64,000 bases of DNA from Galeruca laticollis (lineage: Eukaryota > Arthropoda > Insecta > Coleoptera > Chrysomelidae). The notes under the pieces were generated by a model. The model was not told the origin of the DNA, did no database searches, and worked only from the letters and a program-made list of their open reading frames with translations. The position numbers were made by a program, and so were the translations under genes. Where the stretch lies: assembly GCA_963921935.1 (NCBI GenBank), contig OY998176.1, forward strand, positions 49,687,813-49,751,812, in the 5' to 3' direction. Shown piece by piece: positions 10,913 to 21,669 of the stretch (the stretch's first letter is position 1; each line of letters begins with the position of its first letter).

Positions 10913-13260
10913 AATTTGCAATGTTTGCTTTTTAATGAACTGGAAAATTGTAGTCCAGTTGAAGAATTTGAAAAGTTGTTCGATGACGAAATTTTTGTCC
11001 ATTTGATGCAACAAACAATCTTATATTCATTACGAAAAAATAGACACGACTTATTTGTTTCAAAAGCTGATCTAAAACTTTCTGTTACGATTTTACATGG
11101 AACGGGCTATCATAAACTACCAAGCGAAAGTAATTATTGCAGTCTTGATGAAGATCTTAGAGTATCTGTGGTCTCAAAAACTATGTGAAGAAACCGATTC
11201 CAAGAAATCAAAAGCTATATTCACCAAGACAAAATGGCTAAATTGCAGCCGCTAATGTCAATCGATGAAGTCAAGTTTTATGGTCGACATTCCAGTAAAC
11301 AATATATAAAGGGAAAACCAGTACGCTTTGGTTATAAGAACTGGGAGTAGTGCTTGACAAGAAGGTATAATGGAAACCATATATTGACAGAGTTATTAGC
11401 AAGTCAATAATCACACTAGGGCAACTGCGACAAGCCGTGAGGAAGAGCTGGAGAGTACATCACCAGATCCTCCACTGGTTTTACACTGCGGGCGTAAGAC
11501 CGAGGATCCAATATGGCTCCGTGGTCCAGTAGCCAGCTGTGGAGAAGCAGTAGGTGTCCCACAAGCTAGCGCACGTCCAGAGAGTAGTAAGCTTGGGAGT
11601 TACAGGAGTTTTTAGGACAACACCCACACCAGCGCTGGATATTCTCCTAGGATTCCCACCTCTGGCCATATTATGGATTATTATGAGCGCCATGGCGGCC
11701 TTTGTAAGATTGCGGGACAACGGGCACTGGAAAGGAGATGGCCACACAATAATAACCAAAAGAACAGAAACGGAGCTTCCAATTCTAACTCTCAAAGCTG
11801 TTCCAAAAGAAGACAAAGTGAGGACAGACAAAAGTTCGAAGTCATCATTCTGCCAAGAGAGCAGTGGAACGATGAACAAGTTGGATTTCCACCCGAGAGC
11901 ATCATGTGTTTTACAGACGGTTCCCGCATGGAAGGAAGGTCTGGAGCAGGTGTTCTGGTAGGAATATGGGAACGCAAAAGAGCTTTTCTCTGGGTAAATA
12001 CTCCACGGTCTTCCAATCAGAAATATTTGCCATCCTGAAAACCATAGAGCAATTAACAGAACGGGACGCACCTAGAAGTCCTGTTAGCATTTGCACGGAC
12101 AGTCAAGCCGCTATGAAAGCAATCTGCAGCCACATGACTAGCACGGCACTGGTTCAGAATGCGCAGACACTCTGGATAGTCTGGCTTCTGAACGAGAAGT
12201 TGCCTTATTGTGGGTACCGGGAGACAGCGGGATCGAAGGCAGCGACTGGGCAGATCAACTGGCCGCCAGGCGAGATGCTAACATGTTCTGCTGTGGACCC
12301 GAACCAATAATAGGGTTGAGTAAAGCTCAAACTTCAACCTTGCTCAATGAATGGGCCCAAGGAAGACTCGAGAAATATTGGAAAGACTACAACGGCCTCA
12401 GGCAGGCAAAATAAACAATCGCCTGCCCGGATACAACAAGGACACGGTAGCTGCTGGATAAACCCAGGTCACTTCTACGACTGATAATTGGAGTATTGAC
12501 TGGCCATTGCGGACTTACATAAGATACCTACATATGTTAACGATCATTTCAGACCCAGATTGCGGCGAGGAGGAATCCTTTCACCACTTTCTAGGCAGCT
12601 GAACTATACACACAGCTTAGAAATGAAATATTTGGTGTGGATAGAATTGAAATAGAAGACCTAAATTCCCTTTCTCTGAAAGACGTTACAATCTTTATAC
12701 GCAGGTCGAGGCGTTTTAAAAGGAAGCCGAACGAGTGAAGTAAGGGGGAGAAAATGGAGAATGGTAAAAAGGGTCAGAAGTGGTCTAATTGCTAGGCATC
12801 AGCCGTCCTACCCTTTCATTCATTCATTCACTTATTAACCTTGAGATATCGGGTAGTTCTTGATCCTCTCAAAATTATTGCAGTACCCTCTGGTCATGTA
12901 ATTTTCTTTGATAATTATTTTAGTAGCCAAGGTTTGCTAAAAATGCTGAGGGATTAAGGTTATGCCACTGGTACGATAAGATAAAACCGAACCAAAAAAT
13001 GTTCAATTATTCAAAATTACAAAAGAGCTAGGTGGAGTTGCTTAAAATGTGCAGTGACCCTTTGCATTGAAGGGGAGTGTTCAAGAGTTTATCATTCCTA
13101 AGATGTTTACTGATCAAAATCTCTTTTATTTGTTTTGCTGTAGGTACTGATTGATTTTTGTTTAGTTTTAACCATTATTGTATTTTTCTTCGAACTTAAA
13201 AGTAATTAGTAAAATGTAATGTGTAACTGTTATGTTTTTAACACTTTATCCCATTGTCTC
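10913..13260 (+). pseudogene. piggyBac transposase relic, split by a retrotransposon
   Basis: The N-terminal half at 10916-11340 contains FEKLFDDEIFVHLMQQT, ADLKLSVTILHGTGYHKLP and YGRHSSKQYIKGKPVRFGYK. After the R1/I-type insertion the same protein resumes at about 12838 with RVVLDPLKIIAVPSGHVI, FFDNYFSSQGLLKML and ATGTIR-like residues, where FFDNYF carries a catalytic Asp of the piggyBac DDD transposase. Internal parts of the transposase are missing and several stops follow. Its left edge directly abuts the 4.2-kb transposon ending at 10905. No TTAA-flanked ends could be identified. Confidence 0.8.
11345..12835 (+). pseudogene. R1/I-type non-LTR retrotransposon 3' half with RNase H
   Basis: The element begins 5'-truncated inside the C-terminal part of the reverse transcriptase (ELGVVLDKKV) immediately after the piggyBac residues FGYKN. 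It continues with HWFYTAGVRPRIQYGS, then an RNase H domain: CFTDGSRMEGRSGAGV, SEIFAILKTIEQL, ICTDSQAAMKAI and LWVPGDSGIEGSDWADQLA. Several frameshifts break it. The 3' end carries a short (ATTC)n run at about 12816-12830. Compared with the related element at 29.4 kb it is more decayed. It interrupts the piggyBac relic, so it is the younger of the two. Confidence 0.8.
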
Positions 13261-13401
13261 CTTTTGGGGCCATAATATATGTCGTATACCTAAGTTTTCG
13301 AGTATGACTTACATTTAATTATTTGCTAATAATAATACCCCTAATAACAATCACTTCAAAAAAATGTTCTAAAAAAATTCCTTGGGTTTTAATGGGTTAA
13401 G

Positions 13402-13569
13402 GGAAAGGCAAAGTCTTGCTCAAATCGTGCTGGATTACAACTTTCAGTAGGGGGTATACACCGTTTATTGATAAAAGGAAATTTTGAAGAAAAAGTTGGT
13501 GCTGAAGCTCCTGTATATTTAGCAGCCGAAGTTTTAGATTTCCTAGGCATTACAATTAGCTATTCTTGA
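13402..13569 (+). pseudogene. histone H2A pseudogene fragment
   Basis: A single open frame of 55 codons reads GKAKSCSNRAGLQLSVGGIH, then RLLIKGNFEEKVGAEAPVYL and AAEVLDFLGITI before a stop. Canonical H2A has the same order of blocks. Here the segment between the two LAA tripeptides of the family (about seven residues, VMEYLAA) is missing, as expected from recombination between the short repeats. No start codon, N-terminal tail or C-terminal half remains, and several conserved positions are changed. This is a dead fragment rather than a histone gene. No poly-A tail was seen, so whether it is a processed copy cannot be decided. Confidence 0.75.
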
Positions 13570-14289
13570 TAAACGATCAACAAAATTGCTAACGAATTAT
13601 TCAGGTAGGTATTATTTCCTCCTGCAAAACTGACCTAAATATTAAAACAGCTTTTATTTGTATTCAAAAGTATTATTCCCATAGGCTCCGCCCATTGCAT
13701 AATGCGCATTTATAACAACTTTCTAAAAGTAACTACTTACCAGTTCTAATTTAATTGTGTTTCTAAATACTTAATAATATGATTAATAATTATATTACAG
13801 GCACAATACTATAGAAAAATATTTTTCCGCCTATCTCTATCCAAAGTATATATTTCCTGGCCTCATTGTAGGGAGAAAAGTCGTACTTTACCTCCCTAGC
13901 GAGGAAAAGTAAAAGTGACGTCATAGTAGGGTAGACCGGGGATAAAAGTGCCACGGGGAAAAAGTGCCACTTGCCGCCATTTTTTTAAATTAAACGAAAC
14001 GCATGCGACGCCAACATTACAAGGTCATGTCTATACCGCTTCCTGTCGAGCACATGCATTTAGTGTCGAAGTAGTCGTGTAAGCGAGAGGACATATCATT
14101 TTTAATTTGTGCGCTACGTAGTAAATAATTTGTTGTTGTCTATTTTTTGTTGTGCAACAGTTAGTTTTCATCGAATTTGAAGCAGGTAAGTTTGCTCTGA
14201 TACATTTTTTATTCTTTTTTGTTGCAGTGCTGTCAAATCTTCAAATATTTCAGATATTTTTTTTGTTATGAGCAATAGTATTGGAATGA

Positions 14290-14345
14290 ACCAGTTGGGG
14301 TTAAAAGTGCCACGTACGTTTTATGTGGCACTTTTTACCCCACTA
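14290..14345. repeat. pogo subterminal inverted repeat, left
   Basis: A near-palindrome pairs GGGGTTAAAAGTGCCAC with GTGGCACTTTTTACCCC. The same words recur near the right end (16391-16450) and overlap the TIR motif AAAAGTGCCA, so they are probable additional transposase-binding sites. Confidence 0.7.
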
Positions 14346-14427
14346 TGGAGAATGAAGCGTTGTTTTACTTCTTTTGAATTTTTTAATTATTGAAACTCAT
14401 TATTAAATCAGATGTTTTTTTTTCAGA

Positions 14428-16266
14428 ATGCGAAATTACACCAGGAAAACTGCGCGGGGGCAAGCTTCTTTAGAAGAAATGCATCGTGCAGCTGATCTTG
14501 TTACAAAAAATGGACAGTCCATAAGGTCAGTAGCCAAAGCTCTTGGGATATGTAGAGTGTCTTTAAACAGATTTATACAACGCCGTAACACCGATACAAA
14601 CACGACCTTTGGCTATAGATCAGCACGTAGGGTTTTTAATGACGAGGAAGAAACAGCACTTAATGAATATTTGACACAGTCTGCACAAATATACTTCGGT
14701 TTAACCCCAAAAGAGGTGCGTCGTCTAGCATATGAGTGTGCAGTCCAATATAAAAAAGATATGCCAGACTCATGGCGACATAACAAACAAGCAGGTGCTG
14801 ACTGGTTTGCAGCGTTCTTAAAAAGAAATCCACGACTTTCCATTCGAACACCCGAAGCAACGAGTTTGGGAAGGGCAACATCTTTTAATAAAAAAAACGT
14901 AACTGATTTTTTCGACAAATTATATAATGTTTTGGAGCGCTACCCATTCAGTGCTTCCTCTATATGGAATACAGATGAAACAGGAGTTTCAACAGTCTTG
15001 AAACCTCCAAAGATTGTAGGGGTGAAAGGGTCAAGGCAAGTCGGTGCTCTTACTTCAGGTGAAAGGGGAACAAATATTACATTAACAACAGCAGTTTCTG
15101 CAAGTGGAGTTTGTATACCCCCTATGTTTTTATTTCCCCGAAAGAATTATAAAGATTATTTTATTCGGGGTGGACCACCTGACAGTGTTGGTACAGCAAA
15201 CTCATCCGGTTGGATGACGGAAGATAGCTTTCTTATGTTCATGAAGCATTTCATTAAACATGTGAAACCGACAAAGCAATCACCAGTCCTTCTGTTATTG
15301 GACAACCATAATTCGCATTTGGCCATATCAGTTTTAAATTTGGCGAAAGATAATGGCGTTATTTTATTATCTTTTCCGCCACATTGCTCGCACCGTCTGC
15401 AGCCGTTGGATGTGGGTGTATACGGTCCATTCAAGAGATACCTGTCTTCTGCGCAAGATGCCTGGATGAGAAATAATGCCGGAAAGAATATCACAATTTA
15501 TGATATTCCATCGATTGTCAATTCAGCTTACCCCCTAGCGATGTGTCCTAACAATATTATAAATGCTTTTAAAAAGAGTGGCATATTTCCTTATAATCGG
15601 GACGTATTCTCAGATATTGATTTTGCTCCAGCATATGTCACCGATCGGCCAGTTCCTCCTGACGGAAATTACAATCAGAGCAATCAACTTTTAGAGAATG
15701 ACAAGCCGTCAAATATTCGAGAGCACATTCCTAACGACTATTCTCAACAAAACCTTCCTAGTGAAAATAGTCAACATAAAGAATGTACAAAGAACATAGG
15801 CAATACCGAAAATCCAGTAGCTGGACCATCTAACATTGATGATCGGCCAGGAAAACAAACATTTTCTCCACACATAGTAAAACCCCTTCCCAAGGCGGGA
15901 CCTCGAATGGGATCGACAAAAGGCAGAAAACGTAGATATACAGCTGTGCTCACCGATACTCCAGAAAAGGACGCTCTAGAGAAGGAGCAAGCAACAAGAT
16001 GCCAGAAAAAGATGAAACAAGTTAAGCAAAAGACAAAGCAAGTTAAAAGGAAAGTTTTCTCAAGCAAAAATAAGCATGACTCGGAGTCCTCAACCGATTC
16101 AGAAGATGACTGCCTTTGCCTAATATGTTGCGATTCATATTCACAGAGCTCACCTTCAGAGGAATGGGTGCAGTGTAGATCCTGCAAAGAATGGGCTCAC
16201 GATAAATGTGTTACGGGTGACTCAAAATTGTTTATCTGCGTTAACTGTGACAGTGACATGGACTAA
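14428..16266 (+). CDS. pogo/Tigger-type transposase with C-terminal PHD finger
   Basis: An uninterrupted 612-residue ORF. Residues about 12-50 form a Pipsqueak-type helix-turn-helix (SIRSVAKALGICRVSLNRFI), followed by a CENP-B-like DNA-binding segment to about 145. The DDE_1 catalytic domain has Asp183 (WNTDETG), Asp292 (LLLLDNHNSH) and Asp328 (RLQPLDVG), giving DD35D spacing as in the pogo family. The C-terminal 50 residues are a PHD finger with the Cys4-His-Cys3 order (CLICC, CRSCKEWAHDKC, CVNC). A basic, charged linker at about 490-550 could be a nuclear localisation region. The product would excise and insert the element at TA sites. All three catalytic residues are present and no stop or frameshift is seen, so the protein may be functional. 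The PHD finger may read histone tails; that role is inference. Confidence 0.95.
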   Translation: MRNYTRKTARGQASLEEMHRAADLVTKNGQSIRSVAKALGICRVSLNRFIQRRNTDTNTTFGYRSARRVFNDEEETALNEYLTQSAQIYFGLTPKEVRRLAYECAVQYKKDMPDSWRHNKQAGADWFAAFLKRNPRLSIRTPEATSLGRATSFNKKNVTDFFDKLYNVLERYPFSASSIWNTDETGVSTVLKPPKIVGVKGSRQVGALTSGERGTNITLTTAVSASGVCIPPMFLFPRKNYKDYFIRGGPPDSVGTANSSGWMTEDSFLMFMKHFIKHVKPTKQSPVLLLLDNHNSHLAISVLNLAKDNGVILLSFPPHCSHRLQPLDVGVYGPFKRYLSSAQDAWMRNNAGKNITIYDIPSIVNSAYPLAMCPNNIINAFKKSGIFPYNRDVFSDIDFAPAYVTDRPVPPDGNYNQSNQLLENDKPSNIREHIPNDYSQQNLPSENSQHKECTKNIGNTENPVAGPSNIDDRPGKQTFSPHIVKPLPKAGPRMGSTKGRKRRYTAVLTDTPEKDALEKEQATRCQKKMKQVKQKTKQVKRKVFSSKNKHDSESSTDSEDDCLCLICCDSYSQSSPSEEWVQCRSCKEWAHDKCVTGDSKLFICVNCDSDMD

Positions 16267-16387
16267 TAAACTTTTTATTATTTAACTAAACTTTTGCTGT
16301 TCAGTTGTTCACGTTTTAAAAATGTCATGTACTTTTATTTGAACGCATTAAAAATCACCTTTACCTACGTATTATCTATTCTATCCT

Positions 16388-16460
16388 ATCGTGGCACAAC
16401 TTACCCCGTGGGCGTCACTTCCTACCCCATGTATGGGGTAAAAAGTGCCATCTACAGGAA
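16388..16460. repeat. pogo subterminal repeats, right
   Basis: Copies of the words GTGGCAC...TACCCC and GGGGTAAAAAGTGCCA lie about 180-240 bp inside the right TIR and mirror those at 14290-14345. Confidence 0.65.
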
Positions 16461-16774
16461 ACCATAAAAGGTGATATTACCGGTTTTTTTATTATGTTAA
16501 GACTTTGTGTCATATAATTTTTGATAACTTAAAGTTAAAACCACTAAGAGGACAAAGAAGAAAAAAAAGTAATCTGCCAATTTTTTTTTTAAACACATTT
16601 ACCAAAAATGGCACTTTTATCCCCGGTCTACCCTACGTTACCAATGAAATAATTTTTGCAATTCCGAGACTAAAGGGGTCACTTTAGTCTCACATGTTAG
16701 AAACTATGTTAGACCCAAGGGATATAAAGGAACAGTTAAAGTCCTAAGGAATTTGAGGTACAAATAAAAACGTA

Positions 16775-17030
16775 CACCCCCGATGCCTAGCCAAGCATTT
16801 TAGAAGTCCGTCCTCGATGCCCTGCCAAGTTTCGTAAAATAAGTAGTATTTATTAATTTTGTTTGTTAGTTTCATAAATAAATTATTGAAAATGTATTGT
16901 TATTTGAGGCAGGCGGAAAAATCATATGTATAACATGGGTGTAAAGTGCATTTTCCTCCCTCGAATGATTACTTCATCCTCGGGAGGAAAAGTAGCACTT
17001 TCCTCCCTTGTTATACAAATAGCTATTACA
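16775..17030. repeat. palindromic module with 'CTCGATGCC' motif, copy 1
   Basis: A dispersed module is present: two copies of a word like CTCGATGCCCAGCCAAG (16790-16830) beside a short palindrome of CCTCCCTCG / CGGGAGGAAAAG (16955-17005). A piece of similar sequence lies left of the pogo element at 13820-13920 (ATTTTTCCGCCT is the complement of AGGCGGAAAAAT at 16911), suggesting that pogo landed inside this repeat. Related modules are at 19.25 and 41.0 kb. Confidence 0.5.
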
Positions 17031-17289
17031 GTCACCGATAAACATTCACGAAGGTTTATAATTCGATTAATATATTAATATTATACATGTGCGTTACATG
17101 TCAACTTCCAAAGTTCATATTTTATTTAAAAAATGATTTTAAAATTCTAAAGTTAGTTTAAACTAAAAGTAAGTAAGTTTACAATGAAGTTTTTTGTATA
17201 TTCTGATGCTACAAGTTAAATAATCTGTTTTTTTTATTCAAAGAAAAAACCGCATCAACCACGAAGGTTATTAGTGGTGGTGGTACAGT

Positions 17290-18450
17290 ATACTTATATT
17301 AGGTTTAAAATATTATTATCCAAAAACTTTAGTAGCAACTCGATGTTATCCGGGTTCAAAGCATCACTAAGTTTTTCGGGCAGTCCTGAAGTTAGTCTCT
17401 CCTCACTATAGTCGGGACACTTCATGATTATGTGTTTAACGTTCCAGTTCTTCGTAACAGGAGACACATATTTTGGGCGTTTCTTTTTTCAGTAGAACTG
17501 CGTGTATCTAGTGTGGCCAATCCTAAGACGGGTTAGAATTGTTTGGTGTCTACGGGAGATTGATCCATAATTCTGGAGGCTCAAGCCTTGATTGTTTTCA
17601 GCTTATTATTCTCAAGAGCTTGCCATCTTTCCCTCCATGTATTAATTGTGAGTTTCCGGATGGTATGAGTGTAATCTTCGTATGGCACTTGCTGAATCAG
17701 TTGAGATATTCCATTGCAAGATGAATGATTCTGATTATGTATGGAGTTGGGAGGTCTTAGAATGTTTCTAGAGATATATCACTTTCGCTTCCGGACACTG
17801 ATATGTTAGAGCCGGTTTCTAGTTCTCTGTTGAGCTGTTTCATTATGTACTTTTACAATTTTATGATTCTGGTCTTATTGCTACATTCGGTGAGTGCTGG
17901 ATATATCTTAGTAAGTATAGCTTGAAGCGCGTGAACTTCCCCAGTATATCTGCAGGCCACGCTGAGGGGTCCGGGGAACCGTACGAGTCCTCCAGAAAAC
18001 TAACAATCTGACTAAAGTCCAGTGAAAAATTAGACGAATTGTCCTCAAAGAGTTGTTTGGCAGGAGAAACTAGGGATTCAGCTGACTGGATTTGTGTTTG
18101 AGGCATCGATTTCTTCTGAGCCTGAGAAATGGGAATGATGAAAGGAGGCTCCAGCTCTTCCGCTGGATTCTGAATCGGTGGACTGATCTCTGAATGAGGT
18201 CGCTTATGCGAGGAGGTGTTCATTAAGGTGGAGATTTCTTGGCCTTGAGGGGCTAAATCTTCAATTGTGTTATCTTGGATAAGGCTGATTATAGGTTCTG
18301 TAACATTCAAGGGAGTTTCTTGAGCTTGAGGAATTATATCTTCTACTGGTTGTTCTTGTAGAGTATCGGCTATAGGTTCAGTAACAGTCTCGTGACAATT
18401 AGCAGAGATATGACCATTCTTCTTACATTTGTAGCACATAAGTTTATCTT
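17290..18450 (-). pseudogene. I-type non-LTR retrotransposon relic with gag-like ORF1
   Basis: On the minus strand a gag-like ORF1 end (18439-17861) contains a CCHC knuckle, CYKCKKNGHISANCH, then a Gln/Pro/Ser-rich tail. It is followed by the last part of an ORF2 (about 17830-17300) with a Cys-His motif (RICVSCYEEL) and GLPEKLSDALNPDNIEL. The endonuclease and reverse transcriptase that should lie between are missing, so the copy has a large internal deletion. CCHC-bearing ORF1 plus an ORF2 tail of this type fits the I/Nimb-like group. The ORF2 piece has several stops. Confidence 0.6.
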
Positions 18451-18614
18451 CAGAAAGGAAAATACGGTATGCAGTATAAATAATCTGTCCGCCTCTGGTT
18501 TATTACCGTTTCAGTTTATTACCTGAGTTTGTGCTATCAATGTGATGGAAACGAAGTATATAAATATTGAAAGCATTATTTGATTTTCAACAGGTAAGTT
18601 TTATTAAATTTTAT

Positions 18615-18870
18615 AGAACAATCACCGTATTCCCCTGATCTGGCTTCGGATGACTTTCTTTCTAAAACTTAAAATACCATTTTGAAGCACCAATTTTCAG
18701 TCAATAGGAGACACAAAATAGCATTCGCCGAGATTACTAAAGTCGATTCCTTAAATAAGTATAAAATGTTTTCAGAAATTGATTATTCCTGTCGTGTGTG
18801 TATTCCGAAAGGGTCTACTTGATAACGATACAATGAACTTTAATAAATATTGTACGTTTAATTGGCCGTT
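18615..18870 (+). pseudogene. mariner transposase C-terminal fragment
   Basis: Reads SPYSPDLASDDFLS, matching the SPDLAPSDFFLF block that carries the third catalytic Asp of mariner transposases, followed by a degraded tail and residues like NDTMNFNKY near the usual C-terminus. Nothing upstream of the third Asp remains. It ends about 95 bp before DD41D element A. Confidence 0.55.
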
Positions 18871-19249
18871 AATTTTTCGACCTAGTAGTATATCGGTCAA
18901 AGTAGATACATTTTCATCATTTCAATTAAAATATTTAATTGTATTTATCATTGGTGTATAATACAGAGTGGAAAGTCTAACTGGAACAAATTCTGTAACT
19001 TGATAAATAAAGGTTTATCGCAAAATTCCTGAAACACATCAATTTTTATTCTCAATGGGGCATATTACAAAGAGATTGGTTTATCTTTTTAATTATCTGG
19101 GGGGGTTGCAGACAACCCCAACTTTTTTTTTAAATGGAAGGGTAGGTTGATTAATTTTTTATTTGAAAGCTTTTTCAATTATAAGTACAATTCCACTTTT
19201 TTTGTTACTTTTTATAAGCAATGTGTAGGAAAAAAATGGAATAAGGAAT

Positions 19250-19647
19250 AGTAATTTACGCAACAAGTGCATAAAGTGGTACTTTTTTTCACGAATGGAA
19301 AAAGTTGACCGGCAATTCCATGAGCGAAAAAAGACACTTTATACACATGTTGCATACATTATTTTTTCTACAGCCCTATACAAAAAAATAAAATTCAAAT
19401 AGAAATTTGGGATATTTTAATTAAGCTCCTTCGGTAAATTACAATTATACGTATTCGAAGTTTCATGAAAGTCCATCCTCGATGCCCAGCCAAGATTCAT
19501 TGTGTTAGCTTATGGGAAGCGTGAAATAAAGTTAACGTTATGGCACTTTTTTTAACGCTTTTTTACTTTTTTTCACTCTAACCATAAACAACCACTTTAA
19601 GCGCTGCAAACCGATGAAATACAAGGTACTTTAAAGATAGGGCGTAG
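19250..19647. repeat. palindromic module inserted in the left TIR of element A, copy 2
   Basis: The left TIR of element A is interrupted here: AATAAGGAAT precedes it and ATATTTACTAAAATTACTTTA resumes after it, as in the uninterrupted right arm. The inserted 0.4 kb holds a palindrome (GTGCATAAAGTGG... / ...CACTTTATACACATGTTGC) and the motif CTCGATGCCCAGCCAAG at 19477. The interruption proves that this repeat is mobile. Confidence 0.6.
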
Positions 19648-19659
19648 AAAAATATTTAC

Positions 19660-20706
19660 TAAAATTACTTTAATGCAATAAATGTTCAAAGTGCTCTCCA
19701 CCTTGTTGCTGACAATATCCTAATCGATTATAAATAGCATTCCGAACATCTTCTAACACTTCCGGCGTTACTTGCCTAATTTCTTTGTTGAAGCTCGGCG
19801 ATGTCGTTAGGTTTAGTGGCATAAACTTTGCTCTTTAGATATCCCCATGAAAAAAATCTAATGGAGTAAGATCGGGTGATCTTGCTGGCCACTCAATTGG
19901 GCCCCTTCTTCCAATGCACCTATTTGAAAACACTTCGTTGAGATAGGTCCGTACATTTTGAGCAAAATGTGGTGGTGCACCATCTTGTTGAAACCACATC
20001 CGCTGGTCAAATGAGTTGGGATCCAAATTATTGGGGAATATATTTACTAAAGTAGGAATTAGTTCTTCTTGGAGCATATTAAGGTATGTTTCTCCGGTTA
20101 CGTTTCCATTGAAAAAAAAGGACCTACTATGCGAACCCCAATAATTCCAGCCCAGACGTTTGTTTTTTGAGGCCTTTGGGTATGGGATTCACGCATCCAA
20201 CGGGGATTTTCGTCAGCCCAATAAAGGCAGTTCTGTCGATTGACGTGCCCATGTAATGTGAAAGTAGCCTCATCAGAAAACAGCACCCATTCCAAAGCAA
20301 TTTGTCCACCATCGATAGAAGCCATAATTCGTTCGCAAAATTCGAGTCTACGATCAGGATCATCTTCGTTAAGCCCCTGCAGGTTTTGCATCTTATATGA
20401 ATGCTTTTTGGATTCTTTAAGAATTTTTAAAACGCTTGTGTGACTGACACCATGAACGCGAGCTATTTGCCTAGCTGGAGTAACAGGATTTTCTTCAATT
20501 TTCAACAATATGTTCAACTGGGCTTCTTCGTCAACTTTTAAAACCTTTTGTCGAAGAGCATCCCTTACGTGACCCAGCTCCCGATATCGAGTTTCAATTT
20601 TGCTGATCATACTTCGATTAATTGAAGGTAATTCTGGATGAACTTCAGTAAACAAACGAGCGACTTTAGCCTGTGTTCGACTTCTGTCCCCATATCCGAC
20701 CATCAT
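19660..20706 (-). pseudogene. DD41D mariner-type transposase, frameshifted
   Basis: On the minus strand, 20706-20098 carries the N-terminal helix-turn-helix region (ARQIARVHGVSHTSVLKIL) and the first catalytic block, WVLFSDEATFTLHGHVN. A frameshift in an A-run near 20115 leads to 20077-19835 with QQDGAPPHFAQNVRTYL and ARSPDLTPLDFF. The second and third Asp are 41 residues apart, the spacing of the DD41D (rosa) group of the Tc1/mariner superfamily. A second frameshift after DFF leaves the last 60 residues (about 19834-19660) out of frame. The catalytic residues are present, but the gene cannot make a full protein. Confidence 0.85.
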
Positions 20707-21669
20707 GCGATGCGTCTCGGTTAATTAGGGCATTTTCTTATTTTTCGTTTGTTATTTACAAGTTGGAATGTAAACAAGTACTACCAAATCAATCACATTC
20801 AGTTCAAATTGACCAAAAAACTATCGAGCAGGTTTTTTATTGGGCTTATCAAGTAAGAAAAAATGTACTGTTACGAAACAGCACACTGGTATAGACCCTA
20901 AATCCGGCTCTGTCTAAGCCAGGTATAAAAGTTAATATTATGGCGGATACGCAGTTATAAAAAAAACTGTTTACGAGTTTACGACTATCTTATGTAAACA
21001 TTGTTTTTGTGGCCAGAGTTATCTAGAAAAGGCCAGAATCAATTGTTTTTATTTAAGCCGCAGTCCGGAATTTACTAGTGAAAATGTCTTTAATATATAA
21101 GGGGACTGATCAGGAAGAGTTGGGGAGTTGATAAAGTGATCTCGGGAAATAAATACACCAAAATAGCAAACAGTAAATATAAATTAGTTAAGTGTTCATA
21201 TAAATTAGTTTAAGTGAATATACTGAGTATATAAAATTAAGTGTTAGTAATTAGTTTAGTGTTTAAATAAATTAGTAAGTAGCCACACCGAGTGTTTAAA
21301 ATTTATCCCACCCGTTTATTGTTTAAATAAATAACAAAAACATTACAGTACCTATACATTAAAGTAATTTGAGTAAATATTTCCTTATTTCATTTTTTTC
21401 TGACACATTGCTTATAAAAAGTAACAAAAAAAAGTGGAATTGTATTTACAATTGAAAAGGCTTTCAAATAAAAAATTAATCAACCTACCCTTCCATTTAA
21501 AAAAAAAGTTGGGGTTGTCTGCAACCCCCCCAGATAATTAAAAAGATAAACAAATCTCTTTGTAATATGCCCCATTGAGAATAAAAATTGACGTGTTTCA
21601 GGAATTTTGCGATAAACCTTTCTTTATCAAGTTACAGAATTTGTTCCAGTTAGACTTTCCACTCTGTAT

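Larger units (their letters stand above)
13929..16633. mobile_element. pogo-like DNA transposon with perfect 25-bp TIRs
   Basis: The left end begins GGGTAGACCGGGG at 13929, and the exact complement ends at 16633. The match runs 25 bp without mismatch. Both ends are flanked by TA (13927-13928 and 16634-16635), the target duplication of Tc1/mariner/pogo elements. Length is 2705 bp. Inside is one intact transposase ORF. Matching TIRs, an intact ORF and a clean TA duplication indicate recent insertion and a potentially autonomous copy. Confidence 0.93.
18964..21666. mobile_element. DD41D (rosa-like) mariner-type element A, long TIRs
   Basis: The ends are CAGAGTGGAAAGTC inverted copies flanked by TA (18962-18963, 21667-21668). 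The TIRs match over about 262 bp (18964-19225 and 21404-21666). They continue to about 315 bp once a 0.4-kb palindromic module inserted in the left arm is discounted. The element encodes one minus-strand transposase with frameshifts. Length is 2703 bp. Confidence 0.9.

Noticed and set aside
14613..14918. Minus-strand ORFs across the pogo transposase (also at 15156-15494 and 15771-16187)
   Set aside because: They are antisense shadows of the intact plus-strand transposase with no motif of their own.
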